The notes below the pieces were generated by a model. The model was not told the origin of the DNA, did no database searches, and saw only the letters and a list, made by a program, of their open reading frames with translations. From Achromobacter sp. HZ34 (lineage in GTDB: Bacteria > Pseudomonadota > Gammaproteobacteria > Burkholderiales > Burkholderiaceae_B), in NCBI RefSeq assembly GCF_002209485.1, contig NZ_NJIX01000008.1:62001-126000 (forward strand): DNA of 64,000 nt. The letters run 5' to 3'. The translations under genes and the position numbers were made by a program. Below, piece after piece: positions 8,176 through 17,426 of the stretch. The first letter of the stretch is position 1. Each line of letters opens with the position of its first letter.

Positions 8176-9153
8176 ATGACTATCCGCTTCAAACCGGCCC
8201 TGCGCGCGGCGCTGCTCATCGCCGCGACGGCCTGTGGCCTGCCGGCGCATGCCGACGACTATCCCGCCAAACCGGTCAGGGTGATCGTGCCCTTCCCGCC
8301 CGGTGCCGGCGTCGACATCGTCACGCGCCTGGTCGCCGCCAAGCTGACCACCGAACTGGGCCAGACCTTCATCGTGGAAAACCGCTCCGGCGCGGGCGGC
8401 AACGTCGGCGCGGGCGAAGCGGCGCGCGCCGCGCCCGACGGCTACACCGTGCTGGCCGCACCGTCGTCCATCGCCATCAGCCAGAGCCTGTACACCAAGC
8501 TGCCCTTCAAGGTCGAGAAGGACTTCCGCTCCGTGGCGCTGCTGGCGACCGTGCCCTTCATCCTGGTGGTCAATCCCAAGGTCCAGGCCAAGAGCGTGGC
8601 CGAACTGATCGCCTTGGCCAAGGCCAAGCCCGATGCCCTCACCTATGCCTCCACCGGTAACGGCAGCTCGCCGCAGCTGACGGCGGAGATGTTCGCCATG
8701 GACAGCGGCATCAAGCTGCGCCACGTGCCCTATCGCGGCTCGGCGCCGGCCATGACCGACCTGATGTCGGGACTGGTGGACATGATGTTCGCCAACGCCC
8801 TGTCGGTGCTGCCGCAAGTACGCACCGGCCAGTTGCGCGCCCTGGCCACCACCAGCGCCCAGGCCGATCCCAATACGCCCGAACTGGCCACGATGCAGCA
8901 GTCCGGCGTGGCCGGCTTCGAGTCCAACACCTGGTTCGTGCTGATGGTTCCGGCCGGCACGCCCGAGCCCATCATCAACAAGCTCAACCAGACGGTCGCC
9001 AAGGTGATGCAATTGCCCGACGTGCAGAAGACCCTGCAATTGCAAGGCGCCAGCGCGGGCCACGGCACGCCCGCCGAGGTCGACGCCTACGTCAAGCGGG
9101 AAATCGACAAGTCCGCCGCCATCGTCAAGGCCGCGAATATTCACATCGACTGA
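8176..9153 (+). CDS. Bug-type tripartite tricarboxylate transporter substrate-binding protein
   Basis: The start at 8176 is preferred over an ATG 33 bases earlier because AGGAG sits at 8165-8169 with good spacing and the protein then begins with a normal signal peptide (KPALRAALLIAATACGLPAHA, about 26 residues). The 325-residue product shows Bug motifs VIVPFPPGAGVDIVTR, ENRSGAGGNVGAG and AAPDGYTVL. It is an orphan periplasmic receptor; the downstream MmgE/PrpD gene lies about 100 bases away and the pair may handle one carboxylate. The ligand cannot be deduced. Confidence 0.94.
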   Translation: MTIRFKPALRAALLIAATACGLPAHADDYPAKPVRVIVPFPPGAGVDIVTRLVAAKLTTELGQTFIVENRSGAGGNVGAGEAARAAPDGYTVLAAPSSIAISQSLYTKLPFKVEKDFRSVALLATVPFILVVNPKVQAKSVAELIALAKAKPDALTYASTGNGSSPQLTAEMFAMDSGIKLRHVPYRGSAPAMTDLMSGLVDMMFANALSVLPQVRTGQLRALATTSAQADPNTPELATMQQSGVAGFESNTWFVLMVPAGTPEPIINKLNQTVAKVMQLPDVQKTLQLQGASAGHGTPAEVDAYVKREIDKSAAIVKAANIHID

Positions 9154-9249
9154 TCCCGCTTCCGTCGACGGATCCTGCATCGATAGATCGATCCAGCGCC
9201 TGCCGACAGATTCAACGCCTACCGACCGATACACCAGACCCTGCCCGCC

Positions 9250-10617
9250 ATGCAAAACACCGCTGCTCCCCAGACCGACTCGCCCGTCACGCTCACCCTC
9301 GCCCGTTACCTGGTCAACGCGCGCTACGAAGACCTGCCGCCTGCCGTGATCCACGAGGCCTCGCGCGGCCTGCTCAACTGGATGGGCTGCGCGCTCGGCG
9401 CCGCCTGCCACGAAACCACCCAGGCCGTGCTGGACGCGCAATCGCCGTTCTTCGGCGCGCCGCAGGCCCAGATCGTCGGGCGCGCGCAGCGTGCGGACAT
9501 CCTGCATGCCGCCTTGATCAACGGCATCAGTTCGCACGTGCTGGACTTCGACGACACGCACTACCGCGCCGTCCATCCCAGCGCCCCCGTGCTGCCGGCC
9601 ATCCTGGCGCTGGCCGAATGGAAACGGTTCAGCGGCCGCGAACTGGTGCACGCCTATGTACTGGGCGTGGAGGCGGAGATCCGCATCGCGCTGTCGGTGT
9701 TCCCTGAACATTACGATCGCGGCTGGCACATTACCGGCACCGCCGGCGTATTCGGCGCCGCCGCGGCGGCCGGCAAGCTGCTGGGCCTGGACGAAACGCA
9801 GATGGCCTGGGCCCTGGGCATCGCCGCCACCCAGTCCGCGGGCTTGCGCGAGATGTTCGGCAGCATGTGCAAGAGCCTGCATCCCGGCAAGGCCGCGCAG
9901 AACGGCCTGAGCGCGGCATTGATGGCGCAGAGCGGCTATACCAGTTCGACCCGTTCCCTGGAGGCGAAGCGCGGTTTCGGCCAGGTCATGTCTTCGCGCT
10001 TCGACGCCGAATCCATCACGCGCGGCCTGGGCGAAAGCTATGAGCTGCTGCAGAACATGTACAAGCCCTTCGCCTGCGGACTGGTGCAGCACGCGGTGAT
10101 CGACGGCGTGCTGCAACTGCGGCGCGAATATGGCCTGACACCGGACGACATCGAAGCGGTGCACGCCACCGTGGGCCCACTGGTGGTGGAACTGACCTCC
10201 AAGCCCGAGCCGCGTACCGGCCTGGAAGGCAAGTTCAGTGTGTTCCACGCCCTGGCGGCCGCCCTGGTCTACGGCGCGGCCGGGGAAACCCAGTTCGGCA
10301 CCGCCGCCGTGCTCGACCCGCGCGTGGTGGCGCTGCGTCGGCGCGTGACTACCGAACTGGACCCGGCGATGCGCAAACTGGAGGGGCGTGTGCGCATCGT
10401 GCTGAAGGACGGCCGGCAACTGGAGCGCCACGTTCCCGAAGCATTGGGCACGCTGCACCGGCCGATGAGCGATGCGGACCTGGAAGAGAAGTTCCTCGGC
10501 CTGGCGGGCGACCTGTTGCCCGCGCAACAGACGGCGCGCCTGGCCCAGGCCTGCTGGGACGTGGCGCAACTGCCCGATGCCGGCGAGGTGGCGCGCCTGG
10601 CGGCGGGCAGTCGCTGA
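9250..10617 (+). CDS. MmgE/PrpD family protein
   Basis: The 455-residue protein belongs to the MmgE/PrpD family, whose characterised members include 2-methylcitrate dehydratase and cis-aconitate decarboxylase. Support comes from the N-terminal all-helical domain with HVLDFDDTHYRAVHPSAPVLPA, the region ITGTAGVFGAAAAAGKLLGL and CKSLHPGKAAQNG, and a smaller C-terminal domain. No methylcitrate synthase or other prp gene is adjacent, so a propionate role is not supported. The upstream Bug receptor and downstream permease suggest a small carboxylate-use cluster. The stop codon lies inside the first unit of a 13-bp tandem repeat. Confidence 0.9.
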   Translation: MQNTAAPQTDSPVTLTLARYLVNARYEDLPPAVIHEASRGLLNWMGCALGAACHETTQAVLDAQSPFFGAPQAQIVGRAQRADILHAALINGISSHVLDFDDTHYRAVHPSAPVLPAILALAEWKRFSGRELVHAYVLGVEAEIRIALSVFPEHYDRGWHITGTAGVFGAAAAAGKLLGLDETQMAWALGIAATQSAGLREMFGSMCKSLHPGKAAQNGLSAALMAQSGYTSSTRSLEAKRGFGQVMSSRFDAESITRGLGESYELLQNMYKPFACGLVQHAVIDGVLQLRREYGLTPDDIEAVHATVGPLVVELTSKPEPRTGLEGKFSVFHALAAALVYGAAGETQFGTAAVLDPRVVALRRRVTTELDPAMRKLEGRVRIVLKDGRQLERHVPEALGTLHRPMSDADLEEKFLGLAGDLLPAQQTARLAQACWDVAQLPDAGEVARLAAGSR

Positions 10618-10699
10618 GGGAAGTCGCCGAGGGAAGTCGCTGAGGGGAGTCGCAGGGGGAAGCCGCTGGGGGAGGCAACTAAGGAAAGCCGTCAGGGGC
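10609..10699. repeat. Seven tandem 13-bp units over the MmgE/PrpD stop codon
   Basis: The units are AGTCGCTGAGGGA, AGTCGCCGAGGGA, AGTCGCTGAGGGG, AGTCGCAGGGGGA, AGCCGCTGGGGGA, GGCAACTAAGGAA and AGCCGTCAGGGGC. The first four are close copies and the last two are more worn. Unit 1 contains the TGA stop of the MmgE/PrpD gene. The array stops about 120 bases before the next gene. Confidence 0.88.
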
Positions 10700-10821
10700 A
10701 CCCCTGCCGCCATCGAAGTACAATGCGGCAACTCTGATTCCCCACCATCCCTTGATTCGCGCCGAGCATCACTTCCGGGCCTTGCTACTCCCCCGGAAGC
10801 ACCGGCAGCAACCCGCCTCCA

Positions 10822-11817
10822 ATGAAACGCCTCGTAAGTCTCCTGCCTGATCGCTTCACCCTCTTCCTTGTCACCACCGTCATCATCGCCAGCTTTGTGC
10901 CGGCGCATGGGCAAGGCATCGCGTTTTTCAGCACCCTGACGAATATCGCGGTGGGCCTGCTGTTCTTCCTGCACGGCGCACGCCTGTCGCGCGAGGCCAT
11001 CATCAAGGGCTTCACGCACTGGAGCCTGCACGCGGTGATCTTCTCCACCACGTTCATCCTGTTCCCCATCATCGGCCTGCTGATGAAGCCGGTGCTGATG
11101 CCGCTGGTCACGCCCGAACTGTATCTGGGCATCCTGTTCCTGTGCTGCCTGCCGGCCACGGTGCAATCCGCCATCGCCTTCACTTCGATGGCGCGCGGCA
11201 ACGTGCCGGCGGCGGTATGCAGCGCCTCGGCGTCCAGCCTGATAGGCATCTTCGTCACGCCGCTGCTGGTGGGCCTGGTGATCGCCAATGCGGGCAGCGC
11301 ACCGGTGTCCTTCGACGCGGTCCTGAAGATCATGCTGCAGCTGTTGCTGCCCTTCATCGTCGGCCAGATCATGCGCCGCTGGATCGGCGCCTGGGTGCAC
11401 AAGCGCAAGGCCATGCTGAAGTTCGTCGACCAGGGTTCCATTCTGCTGGTGGTCTACACGGCTTTCTCCGAAGCCGTGAACGAAGGCCTGTGGCACAACA
11501 CGCCGTTGAACGCCCTGCTGGGCCTGATCGTGGCATGCGCCGCCATCCTGGCGGTGGCCTTGCTGGTCACCACGCTGCTCGGCCGCCTGTTCGGTTTCAA
11601 TCTGCCCGACCGTATCACCCTGCTGTTCTGCGGTTCGAAGAAGAGCCTGGCCAGCGGCGTGCCGATGGCCCAGGTGCTGTTCGCCGGCCATGCCGTGGGC
11701 GCCGTGGTGCTGCCGCTGATGCTGTTCCACCAGGTCCAGCTGATGGTCTGCGCCTTCCTGGCCAGCCGCTGGGCCAACCGTCCGGTCGATCCGCACGAGA
11801 CCGACGACCACCATTGA
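10822..11817 (+). CDS. Bile acid:sodium symporter (SBF/SLC10A7-like) family permease
   Basis: The 331-residue protein is a hydrophobic integral membrane protein with about ten predicted segments (for example FTLFLVTTVIIASFVP at the start and LLGLIVACAAILAVALLVTT near residue 235). Its pattern, including LPATVQSAIAFTSMARGN and CGSKKSLASGVPMA, fits the SLC10A7/YfeH branch of the bile acid:sodium symporter family. The conserved polar residues in these two segments are typical of the cation and substrate site. The bacterial substrate is unknown; an organic anion would fit the neighbouring MmgE/PrpD gene. It ends about 110 bases before the convergent dnaB. Confidence 0.9.
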   Translation: MKRLVSLLPDRFTLFLVTTVIIASFVPAHGQGIAFFSTLTNIAVGLLFFLHGARLSREAIIKGFTHWSLHAVIFSTTFILFPIIGLLMKPVLMPLVTPELYLGILFLCCLPATVQSAIAFTSMARGNVPAAVCSASASSLIGIFVTPLLVGLVIANAGSAPVSFDAVLKIMLQLLLPFIVGQIMRRWIGAWVHKRKAMLKFVDQGSILLVVYTAFSEAVNEGLWHNTPLNALLGLIVACAAILAVALLVTTLLGRLFGFNLPDRITLLFCGSKKSLASGVPMAQVLFAGHAVGAVVLPLMLFHQVQLMVCAFLASRWANRPVDPHETDDHH

Positions 11818-11823
11818 TGTCGT

Positions 11824-11847
11824 GGCGGTACATGTTCATGTACCGCC
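11824..11847. terminator. Hairpin between the convergent permease and dnaB genes
   Basis: GGCGGTACAT at 11824-11833 pairs with ATGTACCGCC at 11838-11847 around a 4-base loop. It lies 6 bases after the permease stop. It has no T run on either side, so it may act only as a transcript-end stabiliser. Confidence 0.5.
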
Positions 11848-11928
11848 GCCTGCGAGGCGTCCAAGGCGTCTCGCCCCTCCTGCCCTCTCCGCGGAATCCT
11901 TCGGCGCCTTATCGGCCGGCAGGCGGAA

Positions 11929-13317
11929 TCAGTACGACTGCTGTCCCGAAAAATTCAGGAAGCGCGTGCTCGCACCCTGGAAGGTCAGGCGCACCGTGCC
12001 GATAGGCCCGTTACGCTGCTTGCCGATGATGATCTCGGCCGTGCCCTTGTCCGGCGAATCGGGGTTGTACACCTCGTCGCGGTAGATGAACAGGATCAAG
12101 TCGGCATCCTGCTCGATAGCGCCCGATTCGCGCAGGTCGCTCATCACCGGACGCTTGTTGGGCCGCTGTTCCAGGCTGCGGTTCAACTGCGACAGCGCGA
12201 TCAGCGGGCAATTCAGTTCCTTGGCCAGCCCCTTCAGCGACCGGCTGATTTCCGAGATTTCCGTGGCCCGGTTTTCGCTGCTGCCGCTACCCGCCATCAG
12301 CTGCATATAGTCGATGATGATCAGGCCCAACTGGCCGCACTGGCGCGCCAGGCGCCGCGAACGGGCACGCACTTCCATGGCCGTCAAGGCCGGCGTCTCG
12401 TCGATGTAGACCTGGGCATCCTGCATCATCTGCACGGCGTGCGTGACGCGCGGCCAATCCTCGGCCGTCAGCTTGCCGGTACGCATCCGGTGCTGGTCGA
12501 GCAGGCCGACCGAACCCAGCATACGCATGGCCAGCTGCACCGCGCCCATTTCCATGGAGAACACGGCTACCGGCAGGCCCTGTTCGATGGCGATTTGTTC
12601 GCCGATGTTCATGGAGAAGGTGGTCTTGCCCATCGAAGGACGGCCCGCCACGATGACCAGGTCGCCGCCCTGCAAGCCGGACGTCATCTTGTCCAGGTCG
12701 GTGAAGCCCGTGGGCACGCCGGTCACGTCGGATTCGGTATCGCGGTGATAAAGCTCGTCGATGCGCTCCACCACCTGCGTCAGCAGCGGCTGGATCTCGT
12801 GCCAGCCGCCAGCGCCCCGCTGGCCTTCCTGCGAAATCTTGAAAACCTTGGATTCGGCTTCGTCCAGGATCTGGCGCGCTTCCTTGCCCTGCGGATTCAG
12901 CGCCGCCGACGAGATTTCGTCGGCGATGGTGACCAGCTTGCGCAGCGTGGCGCGTTCGCGCACGATCTCCGCATAGCGGCGGATATTGGCGGCCGACGGC
13001 GTGTTGTGCGCCAGCGAGTTCAGATAGGCAATGCCGCCGGCGTCCTCGGACTTGCCGTTGGTGATCAGCGCCTCGTGCACGGTCACCACGTCGGCCGGAC
13101 GCGACAGGCCGATCAGCTTGGCCATGGCCTGCCAGATCAGGCGATGATCATGGCGGTAGAAGTCCTCTTCCACCAGCACGTCGGCAACGCGATCCCAGGC
13201 CGCGTTGTCCAGCAGCAGACCACCCAGGACCGACTGCTCGCCCTCGATGGAATGGGGCGGCACGCGCAGGTATTCGAGGGAAGAATCGTTGCTGCTGGCG
13301 GCGGAGGGCGAGTTCAT
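11929..13317 (-). CDS. dnaB: Replicative DNA helicase DnaB
   Basis: The 462-residue protein is a full-length DnaB, the hexameric helicase that unwinds DNA ahead of the replisome. The N-terminal helical domain (VPPHSIEGEQSVLGGLLLD, residues 19-37) is followed by a linker and a RecA-like domain with Walker A GRPSMGKTT at 225-233, and a C-terminal IIIDYMQLM Walker B region and the EISRSLKGLAKEL segment. No intein or truncation is seen. It sits near the ribosomal rpsF-priB-rpsR-rplI operon, a linkage common in proteobacteria, with a kinase-like gene between them. Confidence 0.98.
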   Translation of the reverse strand: MNSPSAASSNDSSLEYLRVPPHSIEGEQSVLGGLLLDNAAWDRVADVLVEEDFYRHDHRLIWQAMAKLIGLSRPADVVTVHEALITNGKSEDAGGIAYLNSLAHNTPSAANIRRYAEIVRERATLRKLVTIADEISSAALNPQGKEARQILDEAESKVFKISQEGQRGAGGWHEIQPLLTQVVERIDELYHRDTESDVTGVPTGFTDLDKMTSGLQGGDLVIVAGRPSMGKTTFSMNIGEQIAIEQGLPVAVFSMEMGAVQLAMRMLGSVGLLDQHRMRTGKLTAEDWPRVTHAVQMMQDAQVYIDETPALTAMEVRARSRRLARQCGQLGLIIIDYMQLMAGSGSSENRATEISEISRSLKGLAKELNCPLIALSQLNRSLEQRPNKRPVMSDLRESGAIEQDADLILFIYRDEVYNPDSPDKGTAEIIIGKQRNGPIGTVRLTFQGASTRFLNFSGQQSY

Positions 13318-13369
13318 GGATGCACTTTAAATGGCGGATTCAAGGTGGGGCTTGCTGCCGGAAACGCAA

Positions 13370-14206
13370 TCAGGATCGCGTCAGATCCCGCAATACATCC
13401 GCCACGCGGAAAAAACCCTGGACATCGCGCGACGACAGACGGCCCAGCAAGGGACGCAACACACGCGCGGCGCCCCCCAAGACATTGGCCAGACGCGTCA
13501 GGCGGGCCCGCACCCGCGCATCCGGATTCACTTCGAAATACCCCTGTACCATCGCTCGCGCCAGCCCGGGCATGATGCTCGAATCCAGAGCGCGCAAGGA
13601 CAGCAGCGAGGCCACCAGCTGGAACAGATCGTAGGCCTGGGCCAAGGGCGGTGACAAGGCTTCGCCGATATTCTCTTCGAAATCGATACGCCACAACTCG
13701 TCGTTGCGTATCGTCAGGTTACGGATCTGCGCGCCGCCATGGCAATGGCCGCGCAGATGAAATTCGGCCAGGTCGCGCCCTGCCCGCAGGGCCCAGTCGC
13801 TGCGCATGGCGTCATCGCCATGGCGAATCACGGACGACAGGTCCTTGCCTACATGTTCCAGCACCAGCAGGCCGGGTTCCTCGTGCCAGATGGCGGGCAC
13901 CCTGCAGCCGTCGGCCAGCAGCAGGCGCAAGCGGCGGGCTTCGAAAGCCAGGCCATTACGCAAAAGAACGCCAGGATTGGGGAATTCACCCAGGAACAGC
14001 TTGCAGCCCAGGCCCAGGAATAACGCGCGCAGATAACGCAGCACGTAGCTGATGCCGCCGCCAAGGCTGGCGCGCCGGCGCTTGACCACGAAATGGATGC
14101 CGTCGAGCTCGGTTTCCAGCACCTGCGGCTGCGGCCGCGTGGCGGCAGCTTCCAGCCACGCCTGCAAATCGGGCGGCGGCGACTGGTGGATGGGCGAGGA
14201 ACTCAC
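13370..14206 (-). CDS. Kinase-fold protein (RIO/Bud32/LPS-kinase-like)
   Basis: The 278-residue product looks like a small protein-kinase-fold enzyme: a lysine-containing beta strand (IHFVVKRRRASL), a helix with FEARRLRLLL, a catalytic-loop-like HCHGGAQIRNLTI and a metal-loop-like LWRIDFEEN. In the catalytic loop the position normally Asp after His-Gly is Gly, so it may be a divergent subfamily or a pseudokinase. The start is GTG at 14206. It lies between dnaB and the terminator of the rpsF operon on the same strand. Substrate and role are unknown; I hold the kinase fold as probable only. Confidence 0.65.
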   Translation of the reverse strand: MSSSPIHQSPPPDLQAWLEAAATRPQPQVLETELDGIHFVVKRRRASLGGGISYVLRYLRALFLGLGCKLFLGEFPNPGVLLRNGLAFEARRLRLLLADGCRVPAIWHEEPGLLVLEHVGKDLSSVIRHGDDAMRSDWALRAGRDLAEFHLRGHCHGGAQIRNLTIRNDELWRIDFEENIGEALSPPLAQAYDLFQLVASLLSLRALDSSIMPGLARAMVQGYFEVNPDARVRARLTRLANVLGGAARVLRPLLGRLSSRDVQGFFRVADVLRDLTRS

Positions 14207-14277
14207 TGACGGACCTTGGAGCGATAGTCTGGCGAACCGGCCATGACACGGCCAATACTGGCCATGAAACGGTCTTA

Positions 14278-14312
14278 CAAAAAATCAGAGCCGGCACCCG
14301 GCCGGCTCTGAT
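14278..14312 (-). terminator. Rho-independent terminator of the rpsF-priB-rpsR-rplI operon
   Basis: ATCAGAGCCGG at 14284-14294 pairs perfectly with CCGGCTCTGAT at 14302-14312, and reading the minus strand the hairpin is followed by six T residues. It lies 75 bases after the rplI stop. Confidence 0.9.
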
Positions 14313-14387
14313 CACGCAAATGTCGATCGCACCGATGGACGGTGGCGAATCGGGATGCGGCCGCCTGGGCAGCCGCGTCCTCGCGCT

Positions 14388-14843
14388 TTAGGCCATTTCG
14401 CCTTCAACCACCACGGAGATGTCGCTGACGACGTCGGCGTGCAGTGCAACTTGCACCGGGTATTCGCCAACCGCCTTCAGGGCACCGTTGGGCAGGCGCA
14501 CGAACGCCTTTTCAACGGTTTCGAAACCCGCCTTGCGCAGGGCTTCGGCGATGTCGGCGTTGGTGACCGAACCGAACAGACGGCCGTCGACACCGGCCTT
14601 CTGCGAGATCTTCAGCACGTAGCCGTTCAGGCGCTCGCCCACGGACTGCGAAGCAGCCAGACGCTCGGCCTGGATCTTTTCCAGTTCGGCGCGACGCACT
14701 TCGAACGCTTCCAGCGCGGACTTCGTCGCGCGGGTAGCCTTCTTCTGGGGGATCAGGAAATTGCGGGCGTAACCATCACGCACGCGGACCACTTCACCCA
14801 GGTTGCCCAGGTTGACGACTTTTTCGAGCAGGATAACTTGCAT
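14388..14843 (-). CDS. rplI: 50S ribosomal protein L9
   Basis: The start is placed at 14843 because the product then begins with the invariant L9 N-terminus [19 protein letters not shown]; the frame extends 20 codons further upstream without similarity. The 151-residue protein has the N-terminal RNA-binding domain, the long connecting helix ([18 protein letters not shown]) and the C-terminal domain. It is the last gene of the rpsF-priB-rpsR-rplI operon, 13 bases after rpsR. Confidence 0.98.
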   Translation of the reverse strand: MQVILLEKVVNLGNLGEVVRVRDGYARNFLIPQKKATRATKSALEAFEVRRAELEKIQAERLAASQSVGERLNGYVLKISQKAGVDGRLFGSVTNADIAEALRKAGFETVEKAFVRLPNGALKAVGEYPVQVALHADVVSDISVVVEGEMA

Positions 14844-14856
14844 GTCTGGCCCCGGA

Positions 14857-15129
14857 TCAGTTGTGGTTGTCGGTGTACGGCAACAGAGCCAGGAAGCGGG
14901 CACGCTTGATGGCGGTGTCGAGCTGGCGCTGGTAGTGCGCCTTGGTACCGGTCAGGCGAGCGGGAATGATCTTGCCGTTTTCCTGAATGAAATCACGCAG
15001 CGTGTCCAGATCCTTGTAATCGATCTCTTCAACGCCAGCAGCCGTGAAGCGGCAGAACTTGCGACGCTTGAACAGCGGGTTCTGCTGCGGAAACTTGCGC
15101 TTTTCCTTCTTCTTGCCAAAGAAAGCCAT
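14857..15129 (-). CDS. rpsR: 30S ribosomal protein S18
   Basis: The 90-residue product carries the S18 core ([19 protein letters not shown] and [27 protein letters not shown]) that binds 16S rRNA as a heterodimer with S6, encoded two genes upstream. The N-terminal [13 protein letters not shown] is a basic extension typical of Burkholderiales. It is co-transcribed with rpsF, priB and rplI. Confidence 0.98.
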   Translation of the reverse strand: MAFFGKKKEKRKFPQQNPLFKRRKFCRFTAAGVEEIDYKDLDTLRDFIQENGKIIPARLTGTKAHYQRQLDTAIKRARFLALLPYTDNHN

Positions 15130-15213
15130 GATGTGCCTCTTGATTTTCAGGGGTCCGTGGACCCGAATTCTTTACGTGTGACCTGGATATTCCAGGCCGC
15201 CTGTTTATCCAAA

Positions 15214-15528
15214 CTAAACGGTGACCGGATCGCTGCCCGAAAGACGTGTCGCCTGCTGCATATGCAGCTTCAGCTTGACCGCATCCTTGCGTACCGGTGC
15301 CAGGAAACCCTGGACCTGCAGCTGTGCCCCCAGACCGACATCCGCCAACAACAGCGCCAGGTCTCCCAGCGCCACCGCCGCAATCGTCATTTCGACGCGA
15401 CGGGGATGTCCGGCCTCGATCACTTCGGACTGGTGACTCAGCAGCATCTCCAGTGCGGGCAAACCCGCCGGGGTGTAGCGCAAGGCTTCTCTTTCGAGGA
15501 CTTGGGCGCTGAGTACGACCTGATTCAT
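15214..15528 (-). CDS. priB: Primosomal replication protein N (PriB)
   Basis: The 104-residue product is an OB-fold single-stranded-DNA-binding protein that helps PriA reload DnaB at stalled forks. Family features are the start [20 protein letters not shown] and the segment [14 protein letters not shown]. Its place between rpsF and rpsR is the conserved proteobacterial arrangement and supports the call despite low overall conservation in the family. Length is normal. Confidence 0.95.
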   Translation of the reverse strand: MNQVVLSAQVLEREALRYTPAGLPALEMLLSHQSEVIEAGHPRRVEMTIAAVALGDLALLLADVGLGAQLQVQGFLAPVRKDAVKLKLHMQQATRLSGSDPVTV

Positions 15529-15590
15529 GAAGTATTCCGGGGGCGTTCCGGTGGTGGACCTGGCGCGCGCGCCGCGATCCGCCTGGCCGT

Positions 15591-15965
15591 TTATTCGGGT
15601 TGAACCGCAGCCGCTTCCGCCGAGGCCTTGCGGGCCTCTTCACGCTCGACCGACTTCATCATGATCGAGGCGCCCGACTGGGCCTTCTTGGTCTTGATGA
15701 CCAGGTGGCGCAGGACGGCGTCGTTGTAGCGGAACGAATGTTCGAGTTCGTCCAGGGTAGCCTGGCCGCATTCGATGTTCAGGCACACGTAGTGGGCCTT
15801 GACCAGCTTCTGGATGGGGTAAGCCAGTTGGCGACGGCCCCAGTCTTCGAGGCGATTCACCGAGCCGCCTTGGCCGGTGACCAGCGCCTGGTACCGCTCG
15901 ACCATGGCGGGCACTTGCTCGCTTTGGTCGGGGTGGACGATGAACACTACTTCGTAGTGACGCAT
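15591..15965 (-). CDS. rpsF: 30S ribosomal protein S6
   Basis: The start is set at 15965, giving [17 protein letters not shown] and an AGGAG eight bases upstream on the minus strand, in preference to a GTG three codons earlier. The 124-residue product is a standard S6 with the RNP-like beta strands and a short acidic/basic C-terminal tail. It is the first gene of the operon, about 120 bases downstream of a good sigma-70-type promoter. Confidence 0.98.
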   Translation of the reverse strand: MRHYEVVFIVHPDQSEQVPAMVERYQALVTGQGGSVNRLEDWGRRQLAYPIQKLVKAHYVCLNIECGQATLDELEHSFRYNDAVLRHLVIKTKKAQSGASIMMKSVEREEARKASAEAAAVQPE

Positions 15966-16083
15966 GGGTAACACTCCTAGTGGATGTCTGGCTCGATGCG
16001 CCCACCACGCCCGAAGGAAGGTGCCGGATCGAACCAGGGTCAGCCCGCCCCCAACAGTCAGGAGTCGAGCAGGAAAGCCTTAC

Positions 16084-16112
16084 ATTATTGCCGGAACTGG
16101 CAGATAGTGCAA
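16084..16112 (-). promoter_or_regulatory. Sigma-70-type promoter of the rpsF operon
   Basis: On the minus strand TTGCAC (16107-16112) is followed after exactly 17 bases by AATAAT (16084-16089). It is the best promoter match in the spacer and points at rpsF. Confidence 0.7.
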
Positions 16113-16193
16113 ATCGGCGGTGAAATCAATGGAATTACGGTGGATCGGCGTTGCTGCCGGGAGACAGGCGTCCGACCCTGCCCCAGAAGAACC

Positions 16194-16223
16194 ACTGGCG
16201 GACCGGTAACCCGGTCCGCCAGT
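16194..16223 (-). terminator. Strong 13-bp hairpin downstream of folE2
   Basis: ACTGGCGGACCGG at 16194-16206 pairs perfectly with CCGGTCCGCCAGT at 16211-16223 around a 4-base loop. It lies between the folE2 stop and the rpsF promoter; the following minus-strand bases are only weakly T-rich, so termination is probable rather than certain. Confidence 0.6.
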
Positions 16224-16391
16224 ATTGTCGTGGGGAAGACATTCTCAGGACATCGGAACCGCATGCACCCGCCCTTCCCGCGAGGTCTTCCCCGCAGGTG
16301 CCTTCTGGCGGGGCCCTCCTGGGCTAAGCCGCCCGCCGTGCTGCTATCCGGCTCGTCCCGCCACCCCAGGGTGTCATTCGCGCCCAGCGAA

Positions 16392-17189
16392 TTACCCTTC
16401 AACCACCGCGTAGGCGGAATGGTTGTGGATGGATTCGAAGTTTTCCGCCTCGACGCGGTAACGCTTGATCCCCTGGCGGGCCGACATGCGGGCGGCGACG
16501 TCGCGGACCAGGTCCTCGACGAACTTGGGATTGTCGTAGGCGCGCTCGGTGACGTACTTCTCGTCCGGCCGCTTGAGCAGGCCCCACAATTCGCAGGAAC
16601 CCTCTTCCTCGACCGCGCGGATGACGTCGTCCATGCCGACATCATCGCCCAGCACCGCCGACACGGTGACGTGCGAACGCTGGTTGTGCGCACCGTATTC
16701 GGAAATCGCCTTGGAACACGGGCACAGGCTGGTAACCGGAACCTGTACCACCAGTTCGAACTCGACCTCTTCGCCGCTGGCGCGCGCAATCCATTGCACC
16801 TCATAATCCATCAGGCTCTGCACGCCGGAAACCGGCGCCGACTTGTTGATGAAATACGGGAACGCAGCGGTCAGGTCGCCTTTCTCGGCATGCAGCAGCG
16901 GCAACATTTCACGCGCCATGGCGCGGAACAGGGCCGGCGTCATGGGCGTGCTGCGATACTTTTCCAGCAGCGCCACGAAACGCGACATGTGGGTGCCCTT
17001 CTCTTCCGCCGGCAAGGCCACGGTCAAGGTCCAGTTGGCAACCGTAGCCATGGCGCTGCCGTCACCGGCCTGCACGAGCATGGGATGACGCACGCCGCGG
17101 ATACCCACGCGCTGGATGGGAATGTGACGAGTGTCGGCCGAGCTTTGCACATCCGGCATGACAACGCCGGGGTCGATCGGGGAATTCAT
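16392..17189 (-). CDS. folE2: GTP cyclohydrolase FolE2 (type IB)
   Basis: The 265-residue protein belongs to the FolE2 family, which converts GTP to dihydroneopterin triphosphate for folate synthesis with broader metal use than FolE. Supporting features are GIRGVRHPM near residue 30, the cysteine-rich metal-site segment [20 protein letters not shown], and [14 protein letters not shown] at the C-terminus. The gene appears monocistronic, with a strong hairpin after the stop. In other bacteria folE2 is often Zur-regulated, but I see no clear Zur box here. Confidence 0.96.
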   Translation of the reverse strand: MNSPIDPGVVMPDVQSSADTRHIPIQRVGIRGVRHPMLVQAGDGSAMATVANWTLTVALPAEEKGTHMSRFVALLEKYRSTPMTPALFRAMAREMLPLLHAEKGDLTAAFPYFINKSAPVSGVQSLMDYEVQWIARASGEEVEFELVVQVPVTSLCPCSKAISEYGAHNQRSHVTVSAVLGDDVGMDDVIRAVEEEGSCELWGLLKRPDEKYVTERAYDNPKFVEDLVRDVAARMSARQGIKRYRVEAENFESIHNHSAYAVVEG

Positions 17190-17426
17190 ATTCGTTTACC
17201 TGCCACGAGCAGTCGCCGCGCGACCGCTCCAAATAGCTGAAGGACTTGCATTATTGCGTAAAAATCCCGCAAACCCCGTGAAAACCCTATTGCCGATAGG
17301 TAAGCGATAGTTCACAGGGTGAAATAACGCCACAACGTGGCGACGGGGCCACAAGCACGGGCGCACCGTGACAGCATCGGGGCCACAGCCTCGGACGCAC
17401 AGCGCCGCGGCCATGTCCCCCGGGCC

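Larger units (their letters stand above)
15966..16391. other. 426-bp spacer between folE2 and rpsF
   Basis: This non-coding stretch holds the rpsF operon promoter near 16084-16112 and a 13-bp inverted repeat at 16194-16223. Nothing else convincing is seen: reading frames inside it are short and antisense-like, and no RNA gene structure is recognised in the remaining 16224-16391. Confidence 0.7.

Noticed and set aside
8074-11814. A 1246-codon open frame on the minus strand across the Bug, MmgE/PrpD and permease genes
   Set aside because: It is the antisense shadow of three well-supported plus-strand genes in high-GC DNA, and its translation is low-complexity His/Gln/Arg-rich with no domain.
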